Source of the DNA: Gracilibacteraceae bacterium
GTDB taxonomy: Bacteria > Bacillota > Desulfitobacteriia > Desulfitobacteriales > Syntrophobotulaceae
Assembly (NCBI GenBank): GCA_031266805.1
Contig: JAISAH010000010.1
Location: forward strand, 1-64,000
Reading direction: 5' to 3'
Length of the DNA: 64,000 bases
In this document: piece after piece, positions 1-9,308 of the stretch
Layout of the letters: each line of letters opens with the position of its first letter
Numbering within the stretch: the first letter of the stretch is position 1
The notes under the pieces: generated by a model
Told to the model about the DNA's origin: nothing
Database searches by the model: none
Seen by the model: only the letters and a program-made list of their open reading frames with translations
Translations under genes and position numbers: made by a program

Positions 1-3000
1 TTTAGGGTCTGCCGCGCGTCGGCGCCGCCGGTCAGGTAGTTGCTGCCGTTTTCACTGAGGAAAAAGGCGTTGTCGGTCAGCTCCCGGCCCGTCGCGCTGA
101 CGCTTCCGTCAACGGCGAACGTTCCCGTAATCCCAAATCCTGGAATAGCGAGCGTCACATTGCCGCTCATGGTCGGCGTTATGCGCAGGCGGAAGGTATA
201 ACCCATATCGGCGTCTATGCGGAATATTTGGCCGGGAGGCAGCAGGGTTCCGCCAACCTTGATCTCCACGCTGCCGAGGGCTTCCTCGATGGCGGCGGTG
301 TCGATGGGGCACAGGTCGCGGTCAAGGGTGAACTGGATATAGCCCGTGGAATAGCCGGGTATCGGCGTGACCGCTTCCGCGCTCAATATGGCGCGGGGGA
401 TGGCGACGGACGCGCTGCCCGCGACGCCGTGTTCGCCGTTTGAGTTTTGAAAATAATAAGTCGGACGCAGATCGTCGCCGTCGATATTGATCCTGACGTT
501 GATATCGTCATTGGTCTTATGATCCATCAGCGGCGTTACGGCGATTTTGTATACAGTTTTGTCGGAACTGACGTCAGCAAAATCTGTCTCGCCGATGGTC
601 TTGACCGCTGCGCCGTCCACCGTGACGTCGGTGTACGCGAGGTCGATCGGGCGGACAAAAGTCACTTTGATCTCATTCGTCGCGCCCTTCGCGTCTGTTC
701 CTGACTGCGTAACGCTTACTATCTCCGCTCTGGGGTGGACCTGAAGCGACACGCGGTTCACAACAGTGTCGCTTGCGACTCCGTATGTGACCATGAGCCA
801 CGCTTCATAGGGGTTTTCGGCATCGGCTAAACCGTTTCTCGGTCTCACCGTCCAATCCGCGCCTGAACCCGCCAGCGTGAACGGCAGATCGTCTATTTCC
901 GGTGGGAAAAGCAAGACGGGGAACGTCGGGTCGCTGTAGTCCACCCACTGAGCGGCTGTTATAGTTTCACCTGCTTCCACACGGACGCGCTGCGTGACGG
1001 CTTTGTTTGCGCCGCGCGTGTCGGTGGGATTATCGCTGACCGCGTAGCCGACGTAAACGCCGCCGAAATCTATGGTGTCAAAGCCGTATATTTGGAAGGA
1101 GCGGCTGTCCGAGGCGAAGCTCGTACCCGTCGCTTTAACGCGCGCGTAATATATGTCAGGGGTGAGATCCGTTATCCCAGACGGAGTCGCCGATGGAAAA
1201 TCGCTCCAGCCGCCGGGCCCCACCGTGCCGGTCGATGTATTGAGCGGTCCATATTCATACGCCGCGCTGGGCGCGAAGTCTCCGATCGTAATCGCGCCGG
1301 TGTCGTTCGGCGCTGTCTCTGACGAAGGCTGCCGCGTGACATTAACCTCCGGCGTCGCGGGACGCCTTGGTATCGCTATCGCCTCTTGGGCAGGGCTGTC
1401 CACGCTCGTATCCGTGCCCGCCTTGACAATGATCAGGCTGCGCGACTGATCCGCGTCGCCGGCCTTGGGGATGAACTCGCCGAGCGGGATATGTCCGGCG
1501 CCATCCGCCGTCCGCGCCGCGCCGTTGATTTTATACGTCGCTCCGGCATCAAGACCGTCAAGACGCTCGTCCGCGTAATTCACGCTTGCAGTCGGCGTTA
1601 CCTCCGTGACGACTTTATACACCGTGACACTCGCCGGGTTCGGTGTCACCGTGTAGGTGTTGCCGTTCGCCGCCGTCCACGGGTTAAACGTCAGCGTCGC
1701 CGTACCCGCGCCGCCCGCCATCGTCGGGTAGATATTCACGCGCCAGGTCTTGTCGTCCGTGTCGCCGTCGTCGCCGACGGTTCCGGCGCTCGCGTCACCC
1801 GAGACATAGACGCCGGGATCGGCGCTTGACCCCGCAATCGGGAGACCCGCCACGGGAACGCCGGCGTTAACGCCGTTCGCGTGTTCAAATGTCACAAGCA
1901 GATAGCCGGTGGTAACTTTTCCCTCTTGGCCGGCCGGGTCGGCGCTGACCGCAGCGGTGAGTTTATAGTTGCGGCTGGCCGTAATGGTGAGCGCCGTCGC
2001 GCGGCTGGAGAAAGTCGCGTCCGCGACAGCCTTAGCCTTATAGCGCACTTGATACTCGGCGGGCGCGAGATTCGCTATATCGCCGCTGTCCGTGCCGGAT
2101 ATCCAGGCGGCCCCGGGGCGGCGGTATTCCATAGTGGATAATACGCCGCTGAGGGCGCCGTTATCTCCGGCGTATACCTCGCCGGTCGCCGCAAGGCCGG
2201 TCGGCGGGGCGGAGCGGGGCAGGACGGTCAGGGGCAGGATATCGCTGCTTAACGCCGTGTTCGCGTTCGTTTTGATGATGGAGATATCCGTGCCCAGCCA
2301 GGCGTTTTCGATGTTCAGCCTGCCCGTGGAGGCCGTATAGACGGTCCCGTTCACCGTGTAGACCGCTCCCTGGGTCAAGTTCGTGAGCTGTTCGTTCACA
2401 TAGTCTATGCCGATGACGGGCGTCGCCTCGCGCACGGTCATGCTCACCTGGGTCGTCGCCGTCCGGCCGTTGTAGGCGACGGTGATCGTCGCGGTGTGGA
2501 CGCCAACGCCGAGACCGGCGGCGGGTTGCAGGGTATAAGACGTGTTCACGCCGCCCGCGGCGACGGCAGCGCTTCCCGCGCTGATCATGAAATCGCCGCT
2601 CGTCGACGAGACGTTTGTGATCGCCGCGTTCGAGTTGCCGCTGCTGGTGATCGTGAGCGCCTGGGCCGCCGGCTGCCCGCCGCCGTAGGCGATCGCGGCG
2701 AAAGACGGCGCGGTCAAATTCAGCGTGTAGGTCGTCGCCATAACCTCTGCGGTCGTCGCTTCGCTTTTGAACCCGGAGGCGGTGACTTTATAGCGCACAT
2801 AGTATGTGCCCTCGCCCACCGCCGTATCCGGGGCGGCGCAGGTTATCCACGAGGTCGCGCTCGCGCTCGCCGCGTATTCCATATCGGTCGTCGTGCCTGT
2901 GATCTTGCTCGGCCCGACGGCGCTGCCGAGTCCTATTGGGGCGGCGCGGCGCGCGGGTATCGTCAGCGTCTGCGCGGCGCTGTCGACGGTCGCCGCCGTG

Positions 3001-4841
3001 CCGGGTTTTACGATCTGGATATTTGTGCCCAGCCAAGCGGCCTGCAGAGGGATCGCGCCGCTAGCGGCCGTGTATTCCGTCCCGTTTATCCTGTATATGA
3101 CATTGTTAGAAAATCCTGACAAACGTTCGTTCGTAAAGTTAATTGACGCAGCGGGCGTCGCCTCGCGCCCGATGGTGGAGAAGGTGAAACTCTCCGTCGC
3201 CGGGGTGTCGTTATCACCCATGCGGATGTTGGACGTGTTCACAAAGCCGCTGACCGTCACGGTGTAGTTCTTGCCATAGCCGAGACCCGCGTCGCCCAAG
3301 GCGAAGGGCAGCGTCAGCTTGCTCTGCGAGGCGTCCCAGCGCGAGTCGCCGGCCGCGACAGCGCCGCCCGCGAACTGAGCGGTGGTACCGTCCGAGGCCG
3401 TGACCGTCACCGTTCCGGGCGTCAAGACATTGATCTTGCTCTTGAAGGAGAGGCCGAGCTCCAGCGTGTTCGCCGGGAATACGTTCACCGCCCCGATTGC
3501 CGGCGAGGTCAGCGCCGGGCCGGGCGCGATGGTGTATCTCAGCGTCGCCGAGGTCTCGTCCGAGATATTGCCGCCGCCGTCCAGCGCGCGGACGGATACT
3601 GTCACCTCGCCGCCTGGGGCGATGGCCGCCGTGACAGGCAGCGAGCCGTCGAGGACAAACTCGCCTCCGGCCGCGTAGTCATGCCAGGCCGTTTCGCCAC
3701 CGATCCGGTACTGATACTTGCGCACGCCGTTCAGGTCTTCCGAGCCGCCGACGGAAAAAACCATGAGCGAGTCCGTCATGCCGCTCTCGCTCTGGGTAAT
3801 GACGGGCGCGGTCGGAGGCGTGTAATCCTCGATGATCGCCGATTCCTCGCCGCCTCCGCCGCCTTCGCCTCCGCCCGACATGTTCATGCCGACGCCGTCG
3901 CCGTTGAAGTCCACTTCCGGCGCGCTTTCGTTGAAGACGTAGAACTGCCGCAGTATATGCTGCTGTCTGCCGCTCGCGGCGGTGAAGCCGATGTAGTATT
4001 GGTTGCCGAGCACCGCCTCGATGTCGATGCCCTCGAACACGCTGATGGGCTCGTCCGGCTTCGTCAGTTCTTCTCCCTCGCCGGGCGCGAGACTGATGTA
4101 CAGCGCCATCGTCCCGGCCTTGTTGTCGTAGTCCACCCAGCCGAACACGGAATAGTTCGCCGCGCCGCCAAGCCCCTTGCCCGGGAATGCCAGAACGGAG
4201 CCGTATGAGCCGGACGCGGTGAGGTTTTCCGCCGTGGCGTAATCATAGGTGCCGCCTGTCGCTTTCTGCACCTGCGGCACATAGTTTGTGTTGTTGGTGC
4301 CTACCTTTTCGGTTCGATCGCGGTTGTAAAAAGTATCATAAATAAAGGCGAAGCTGTTTTTAATACCCTCGTAGCCTATGCTGTTCGCCGTGCCGCCGAT
4401 CTTGTTTGTATCCTTCGCGACGACGAAAGCCCAGCCGTCGGAAGCGTCTGTGCCCCTGGCACCAAGGCGCATCTCAAAGCGCGCGGAAAAGCCGGTCTCG
4501 GAATAGATGCGGCGGGAGAGGAAAGCGCTTCCCGCTATTGCGTCGGCAGTCGCCATCGTCAGTCCGACCGTACCATCGGCGTTGAGGACGCCGGCGGTGC
4601 CTTTTGTGCCGTTGATGAACATCGTCTTGTTCGGGTCGAGCAGGCCCCGCGACGTATTGGCGGCGTTGAAGCCGCCGGGGCCGATGTTGGCGAATATCGT
4701 GCGCTGCGCGGGCGCGGGTTCCTCCGCGAGCGCGGTCGTCGGCGCGAGCGCCGGGAACGGCGTAAGCAGCATGGCCGCCGTCAGGGCAAGGGCGAGCAGG
4801 CGTTTGCCGCGCTTCGCCCCGGCGAGTAATATTCGTTTCAC
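1..4841 (-). CDS. Giant secreted surface protein, partial (3' end beyond window): signal peptide, bacterial L-type lectin-like domain, then Ig-like/~130-aa tandem repeats
   Basis: Read on minus strand from GTG at 4841 (RBS GGGGAG): VKRILLAGAKRGKRLLALALTAAMLLTPFPALAPTTALAEE...; lectin-like LGARGTDASDGWAFVVAKDTNKIGG...FAFIYDTF; repeats such as TPTASVNYADERLDGLDAGATYKING. Frame open to position 1, so absent from the ORF track. Confidence 0.82.
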   Translation of the reverse strand, partial: MKRILLAGAKRGKRLLALALTAAMLLTPFPALAPTTALAEEPAPAQRTIFANIGPGGFNAANTSRGLLDPNKTMFINGTKGTAGVLNADGTVGLTMATADAIAGSAFLSRRIYSETGFSARFEMRLGARGTDASDGWAFVVAKDTNKIGGTANSIGYEGIKNSFAFIYDTFYNRDRTEKVGTNNTNYVPQVQKATGGTYDYATAENLTASGSYGSVLAFPGKGLGGAANYSVFGWVDYDNKAGTMALYISLAPGEGEELTKPDEPISVFEGIDIEAVLGNQYYIGFTAASGRQQHILRQFYVFNESAPEVDFNGDGVGMNMSGGGEGGGGGEESAIIEDYTPPTAPVITQSESGMTDSLMVFSVGGSEDLNGVRKYQYRIGGETAWHDYAAGGEFVLDGSLPVTAAIAPGGEVTVSVRALDGGGNISDETSATLRYTIAPGPALTSPAIGAVNVFPANTLELGLSFKSKINVLTPGTVTVTASDGTTAQFAGGAVAAGDSRWDASQSKLTLPFALGDAGLGYGKNYTVTVSGFVNTSNIRMGDNDTPATESFTFSTIGREATPAASINFTNERLSGFSNNVIYRINGTEYTAASGAIPLQAAWLGTNIQIVKPGTAATVDSAAQTLTIPARRAAPIGLGSAVGPSKITGTTTDMEYAASASATSWITCAAPDTAVGEGTYYVRYKVTASGFKSEATTAEVMATTYTLNLTAPSFAAIAYGGGQPAAQALTITSSGNSNAAITNVSSTSGDFMISAGSAAVAAGGVNTSYTLQPAAGLGVGVHTATITVAYNGRTATTQVSMTVREATPVIGIDYVNEQLTNLTQGAVYTVNGTVYTASTGRLNIENAWLGTDISIIKTNANTALSSDILPLTVLPRSAPPTGLAATGEVYAGDNGALSGVLSTMEYRRPGAAWISGTDSGDIANLAPAEYQVRYKAKAVADATFSSRATALTITASRNYKLTAAVSADPAGQEGKVTTGYLLVTFEHANGVNAGVPVAGLPIAGSSADPGVYVSGDASAGTVGDDGDTDDKTWRVNIYPTMAGGAGTATLTFNPWTAANGNTYTVTPNPASVTVYKVVTEVTPTASVNYADERLDGLDAGATYKINGAARTADGAGHIPLGEFIPKAGDADQSRSLIIVKAGTDTSVDSPAQEAIAIPRRPATPEVNVTRQPSSETAPNDTGAITIGDFAPSAAYEYGPLNTSTGTVGPGGWSDFPSATPSGITDLTPDIYYARVKATGTSFASDSRSFQIYGFDTIDFGGVYVGYAVSDNPTDTRGANKAVTQRVRVEAGETITAAQWVDYSDPTFPVLLFPPEIDDLPFTLAGSGADWTVRPRNGLADAENPYEAWLMVTYGVASDTVVNRVSLQVHPRAEIVSVTQSGTDAKGATNEIKVTFVRPIDLAYTDVTVDGAAVKTIGETDFADVSSDKTVYKIAVTPLMDHKTNDDINVRINIDGDDLRPTYYFQNSNGEHGVAGSASVAIPRAILSAEAVTPIPGYSTGYIQFTLDRDLCPIDTAAIEEALGSVEIKVGGTLLPPGQIFRIDADMGYTFRLRITPTMSGNVTLAIPGFGITGTFAVDGSVSATGRELTDNAFFLSENGSNYLTGGADARQTL

Positions 4842-5043
4842 AGGATATCTCCCCTTTCTTTTCGATGCGCGCAATATTCGGACTGGACACTATATTCGGA
4901 CTGGACATTTCGGACATTTCTTACTGTTTTTTGTACTTTAAAGTATATCCCCCTTGTTGGCGGATTGCAAGCGTTTTTTATCGGCGAGCGGGGCGACCGA
5001 GTGGTCATCGTTTGACATTTTTTGGATTCCGGAATTCGTTTCC

Positions 5044-5071
5044 GTAGGGGACGGGCTTGCCCGTCCCCTAC
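5044..5071. repeat. 28-bp perfect palindrome GTAGGGGACGGGC-TT-GCCCGTCCCCTAC (REP-like)
   Basis: 13-bp inverted arms read directly. Confidence 0.7.
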
Positions 5072-5212
5072 AATAGTTCGGATAATTTTGAATTATAATT
5101 AAATAAATAAATGAGTTTTGGTTTGATTCACGCTTGACGTCGCTTTACTTTTGGCATATAATTTTATTTGGAAACGCACGGGGGCGTGGACTTGGAAGCA
5201 CACGGAGGTGTG

Positions 5213-6169
5213 ATGCCTAATTGGAGCGAAATACTGAATGAAATCAGCTGCTTGACGGACGCCGGCCGAGGAGATGCGCTTGACGTGACTCGCCGCAAAT
5301 ATCTAAAAACGCTTTCTGAAATGTCCGGACGAAACATTATTGCATATTACTCCGGTTTCTTGAGTAATATCAATCCAGAAGATGTTTTAATAACCGATAT
5401 GGATAAAAATGGATTTATGTCGGTTATAAACAAACTTGATAGGAACAAAGGACTTGATCTGATATTGCATACTCCGGGCGGCGACTTAGCGGCAACTGAA
5501 TCACTCGTTGAATACCTTCGTTCCATGTTTGGCGATGACATTCGAGCTATCGTTCCTCAAATTGCCATGTCAGCAGGTTCTATGATTGCTTGTTCGTGCA
5601 AATCTATCGTAATGGGAAAGCAATCAAGTATTGGCCCTATTGATCCTCAGTTCAGAGGGATCCCCGCTTCCGGCGTTATTGAAGAATTTGAACGGGCGAG
5701 AGATGAAATTTCAAGAGATCCAAGCTGTATTCCGCTCTGGCATATGATAATCGGCAAGTATCATCCCACATTTATTGGTGAATGTGAAAAGGCTATCTTA
5801 TGGTCGAAAGAAATCGTCACAAAATGGTTGGTTACAAACATGCTGAAATGCGACGAACACCGCGAAGCAACTGCGAAAGCAATAGTTGATTACTTGAGTG
5901 ATCATAACGAGACCAAAGCTCACGCGCGCCACATCGGATTAAAAGACTGTCAAGCAATTGGGTTAAAAGTGTTGCCGTTGGAGGAAAATGGAGAGTTTCA
6001 GGACGCTGTGTTGAGCGTACACCATGCGTATATGATTACATTTTCATTATCATCAACGATAAAGATTATTGAAAATCAAAATGGCATTGCAATGATGATA
6101 AGCAGACCACAAATCTCCGCTCCCATCCCGCTACAGACGCCATATCAATTACCCCTGCAGGAAAAGTAA
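5213..6169 (+). CDS. SDH_sah/ClpP-like serine protease family protein (SppA-like fold)
   Basis: LILHTPGGDLAATESLVEYLR...IVPQIAMSAGSMIACSCKSIVMGKQSSIGPIDPQF; ATG 5213 has GGAGGTG RBS, better than the track start at 5168. Confidence 0.8.
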   Translation: MPNWSEILNEISCLTDAGRGDALDVTRRKYLKTLSEMSGRNIIAYYSGFLSNINPEDVLITDMDKNGFMSVINKLDRNKGLDLILHTPGGDLAATESLVEYLRSMFGDDIRAIVPQIAMSAGSMIACSCKSIVMGKQSSIGPIDPQFRGIPASGVIEEFERARDEISRDPSCIPLWHMIIGKYHPTFIGECEKAILWSKEIVTKWLVTNMLKCDEHREATAKAIVDYLSDHNETKAHARHIGLKDCQAIGLKVLPLEENGEFQDAVLSVHHAYMITFSLSSTIKIIENQNGIAMMISRPQISAPIPLQTPYQLPLQEK

Positions 6170-6174
6170 AGGAG

Positions 6175-6393
6175 ATGTCGATGGAAGATAAGATTAAAGA
6201 ATTGTTCGACTTGCTGGGATTGTCTGTGCAGAACGTCAATGAAATGCCAAGGTACATCGACACTGATACTCCGTTTGAAAAGTGTGGTATCACCGTGCGT
6301 ATTCCAACAACTATAAGCAATTCAACTACCACTAAAGCAAAAATATCGCCGCTTATTGGCACGGGGGTATATCGTCAACAACCCCGCGGCTAA
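6175..6393 (+). CDS. Small hypothetical protein, probably truncated at its 3' end by the hairpin-rich segment
   Basis: ORF follows the protease by 5 nt; C-terminus runs into structured non-coding-looking sequence. Confidence 0.35.
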   Translation: MSMEDKIKELFDLLGLSVQNVNEMPRYIDTDTPFEKCGITVRIPTTISNSTTTKAKISPLIGTGVYRQQPRG

Positions 6394-6465
6394 AGCTAGG
6401 GGGAACACTTCCCAAGGGTAACTTACGGTACCCATCTAAGAAGCGCCTGCAAAGGCGCTTCTTTT
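6382..6465 (+). ncRNA. Array of four consecutive hairpins; possible IS200/IS605 (TnpB omega-RNA-like) right-end remnant
   Basis: CCCC..GGGG, GGGAA-CAC-TTCCC, GGGTA-N8-TACCC, AAGAAGCGCC-N6-GGCGCTTCTT in tandem. Confidence 0.33.
6438..6465 (+). terminator. Intrinsic-terminator-like hairpin AAGAAGCGCC-TGCAAA-GGCGCTTCTTTT
   Basis: 10-bp perfect stem followed by T run. Confidence 0.55.
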
Positions 6466-6552
6466 GGTCGAGTTACGGCGACTTGGGCGCGCGCAGGGGG
6501 AGTTCCGGGTTCTCGCTTAACTAACCCCTCGCTCTGGGGAACGCGACCCGCC

Positions 6553-7626
6553 CTATGGAATGAGGCGCGGGTCAAACTTTTTAAAAGCCAGTTCTATTAG
6601 CTGATCCAAGAGCTCCGCGTATGGCAGGCCGCTGGCCCGCCAAAGCCGCGGATACATGGAAATATTGGTAAATCCCGGCATCGTGTTGATCTCGTTGACG
6701 TATACCTCGCCGGCGGCGGTCACAAAAAAATCGACGCGGGCCAGCCCCCTGCCGTCGACGGCGGCAAAAGCCCGCCGCCCGCAGTCCGCCAGTTTTTCGC
6801 CCACCTCCGCCGAAAGCGGCGCGGGGACGATGAGCCGGGAATCCGCCGATATGTATTTGGCCTCATAATCATAAAAACCGGCGGCGAGAATTATCTCGCC
6901 CGGCACGGAAATCCGCGGCGGATCGCCGTCCAAAACGCTGATCTCCATTTCCCGCCCGCTGATACCGCGTTCCACGACGATCTTGTCGTCATAGCGCGCG
7001 GCCAGCTCCAGCCCAGCCGTCAGCTCTCCGCGGGCCGCCGCCTTGGTGATGCCGACGCTGGAACCCATGCGGGCCGGTTTGACAAAACAGGGGTAGCCCA
7101 GTTCTTTTTCTATGCGCGCCAAAACCGCCTCGTCCCTGCGCCGGGCGGCGGTCAGCGTCAAATAAGGCCCGACCGGCAGGCCCGCTTCCCGGAAAACCGC
7201 TTTCATCCGGTCTTTGTCCATGCCCAGCGCCCCGCCCAGAACGCCGCAGCCCACAAAAGGCAGAGCGGCGAGGGTGAGCAGGCCCTGCACGGTCCCGTCC
7301 TCGCCCTGGGGGCCGTGCAGCAGAGGGAACACCGCATCCGGGCGATAAACGCCCGCCGAGCCTCCCGCCAGCGGCCAAAAACCCGAACTTCCCGGCGCCA
7401 GATGCAGCGCCGTTTCCGCGCCGGCCCGGCCCAAGCTGTCGTCGGCCGCCAGCCATTCCGCCGGCGTGACGCCGAGATACCAGCGTCCCTGCTTGGTGAT
7501 GCCGAGCGTGCGCACGGCGTATTTTTTCCGGTCCAAATTCTCGCAGACCGACTGGGCCGAAGCGACGGACACCGCGTGTTCGCTGGACTGACCGCCGAAA
7601 AGGATCAGCAGTTTTATTTTTTCCAT
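6553..7626 (-). CDS. ddl: D-alanine--D-alanine ligase
   Basis: LFGGQSSEHAVSVASAQSV; FVKPARMGSSVGITKA; YVNEINTMPGFTNISMYPRLW. Confidence 0.95.
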   Translation of the reverse strand: MEKIKLLILFGGQSSEHAVSVASAQSVCENLDRKKYAVRTLGITKQGRWYLGVTPAEWLAADDSLGRAGAETALHLAPGSSGFWPLAGGSAGVYRPDAVFPLLHGPQGEDGTVQGLLTLAALPFVGCGVLGGALGMDKDRMKAVFREAGLPVGPYLTLTAARRRDEAVLARIEKELGYPCFVKPARMGSSVGITKAAARGELTAGLELAARYDDKIVVERGISGREMEISVLDGDPPRISVPGEIILAAGFYDYEAKYISADSRLIVPAPLSAEVGEKLADCGRRAFAAVDGRGLARVDFFVTAAGEVYVNEINTMPGFTNISMYPRLWRASGLPYAELLDQLIELAFKKFDPRLIP

Positions 7627-7642
7627 ACCCGCAGCCCTCTTT

Positions 7643-9010
7643 TCACACGGCCCCGGCCAACAAATTTTCCCCTACCCGGTAGACGTCTCCCGCCCCCAGA
7701 GTCAGCACCAGATCGTCGGGGCGCAGCGTCCGGCTGAGATAGGCGGTGATGTCCGCCAGGGCCGGAAAATAGCGGGCCTGGACGCCGGCGTCCTTGATCA
7801 GATCGGCGAGCTGCCCGGAACTTAGGGACTGCGTTTCCTCTTTTTCCCTGGCGGAGGGAAAAATCTCGGCCAGCGCCACCTCGTCGGCGTCGGCGAACGA
7901 GAGGGCGAAATCCGCCAGCAAACGGCGCGTGCGGCTGTAAGTATGAGGCTGAAAAACCGCCCGGATCCGCCGGCGGGGAAAAGAAAGGCGGGCGGCGCTG
8001 AGCGTGGCCCGGATCTCCGTCGGGTGATGCGCGTAATCGTCGATCACCGGCACGCCGCCGCGCAGGCCGAGGGTTTCAAACCGGCGTTTTGTGCCGTTGA
8101 AAGCGGTCAAAGCGGCCAAGGCCCGCGGCGCCGGGACGCCGACCCTCAGCGCCAGCGCTATGGCGGCCAAAGCGTTCAAAACATTATGCCGGCCGGAGAC
8201 CACCAGGTGCAGATTGCCCAAGCGCTCGCCATATGCGTACACGTCAAACCGGCTGCCGTCGCTGCCGAATTCGGCGCCCGCCGCCCGCACGTCCGCCTCC
8301 GCCCCGAACCCAAAGGTGGTGACGGCGGCCTGCGTGCGGATGGCGGCGCGGCGGGGCTCCTCGTCCCAGATGATCAGGCCGCCCGCGGCAGGCAAAGCGC
8401 CGGCGAATTCGGCGAAAGCCGCGGCGACGTCGTCCAGGCTGCGGAAATAATCGGGATGGTCGAGTTCGATATTGGTGACGACCAGAAAAAGCGGCGCGTA
8501 GTTGAGAAAATGCCGCCGGTACTCGCAGGCTTCGATGACAAAATAATCGCCGGTCCCGACATGGGCGTTGCCGCCCAGACAAGGCGCTTCGCTGCCGACC
8601 AAGAGCGTCGGGTCCAGACCGGCGTCGAGCATGATTTTTCCGATCATGGCGGTCGTCGTCGTCTTGCCGTGGGTGCCGGCGACGCAGACGCCGCGTTTTT
8701 TCGCCATCAGGCGGCCGAGAAATTCCGGGTAAGAGTAAACCGGCAGCCCCTGGGCGCGCGCGCGCGTTATCTCCGGGTGATCCTCCCCATAGGCGGGCGA
8801 GTGGACGACTATATCCGCCTGATCGACGTTGGCGGCGGCAAAAGGCCACACGTCGATGCCGGCGCGGCGCAGCAGCTCGTCGGTAAAATAAACCTGCCCC
8901 GTGTCGGAGCCCGTGACTTCCGCTCCCGGCATCCGCCGCGCTATCTGCGCGAGCGCGCTCATGCCGGCCCCCTTGACGCCGACAAAATGAATGCGCTGTG
9001 TCAAATGCAT
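7643..9010 (-). CDS. murC: UDP-N-acetylmuramate--L-alanine ligase
   Basis: HFVGVKGAGMSALAQIA; GTHGKTTTTAM; DDYAHHPTEIRATL; FQPHTYSRT. Confidence 0.93.
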   Translation of the reverse strand: MHLTQRIHFVGVKGAGMSALAQIARRMPGAEVTGSDTGQVYFTDELLRRAGIDVWPFAAANVDQADIVVHSPAYGEDHPEITRARAQGLPVYSYPEFLGRLMAKKRGVCVAGTHGKTTTTAMIGKIMLDAGLDPTLLVGSEAPCLGGNAHVGTGDYFVIEACEYRRHFLNYAPLFLVVTNIELDHPDYFRSLDDVAAAFAEFAGALPAAGGLIIWDEEPRRAAIRTQAAVTTFGFGAEADVRAAGAEFGSDGSRFDVYAYGERLGNLHLVVSGRHNVLNALAAIALALRVGVPAPRALAALTAFNGTKRRFETLGLRGGVPVIDDYAHHPTEIRATLSAARLSFPRRRIRAVFQPHTYSRTRRLLADFALSFADADEVALAEIFPSAREKEETQSLSSGQLADLIKDAGVQARYFPALADITAYLSRTLRPDDLVLTLGAGDVYRVGENLLAGAV

Positions 9011-9047
9011 CTTCCTTCCATATCTGAGTATTTAGCTGTATCCTATT

Positions 9048-9275
9048 TCAGATAAAATTCGTTTCCAATTCTTCCCTGGAAAAAAATCCCTCGTAATCCC
9101 CGGCATTCAATAGCCCGGTCACGACCGCCTCGTCGCTGATAAAGCAGCCGTTAGCGCATTCGGCAAAAGAGCCGTGTTTTACATGCAGGCTGTACTCGCC
9201 GCAATCAGGGCATTTATATTTTCTGAGCCGGATCTCCGGGTCCGATTCTCCTCTTGCCCATAACGGCATCTCCAT
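9048..9275 (-). CDS. Small zinc-ribbon-like protein
   Basis: CPDCGEYSLHVKHGSFAECANGC, four-Cys pattern; between murC and tmk on the same strand. Confidence 0.55.
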   Translation of the reverse strand: MEMPLWARGESDPEIRLRKYKCPDCGEYSLHVKHGSFAECANGCFISDEAVVTGLLNAGDYEGFFSREELETNFI

Positions 9276-9308
9276 CCCCCCTGTCAGACAATGTAACTCT
9301 TCACCATA

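Noticed and set aside
2496-4208. Plus-strand ORFs between 0.2 and 4.2 kb (e.g. 2496..3119, 3681..4208)
   Set aside because: Shadow frames of the continuous minus-strand lectin/Ig-like gene
7943-9055. 370-aa plus-strand ORF
   Set aside because: Antisense shadow of murC
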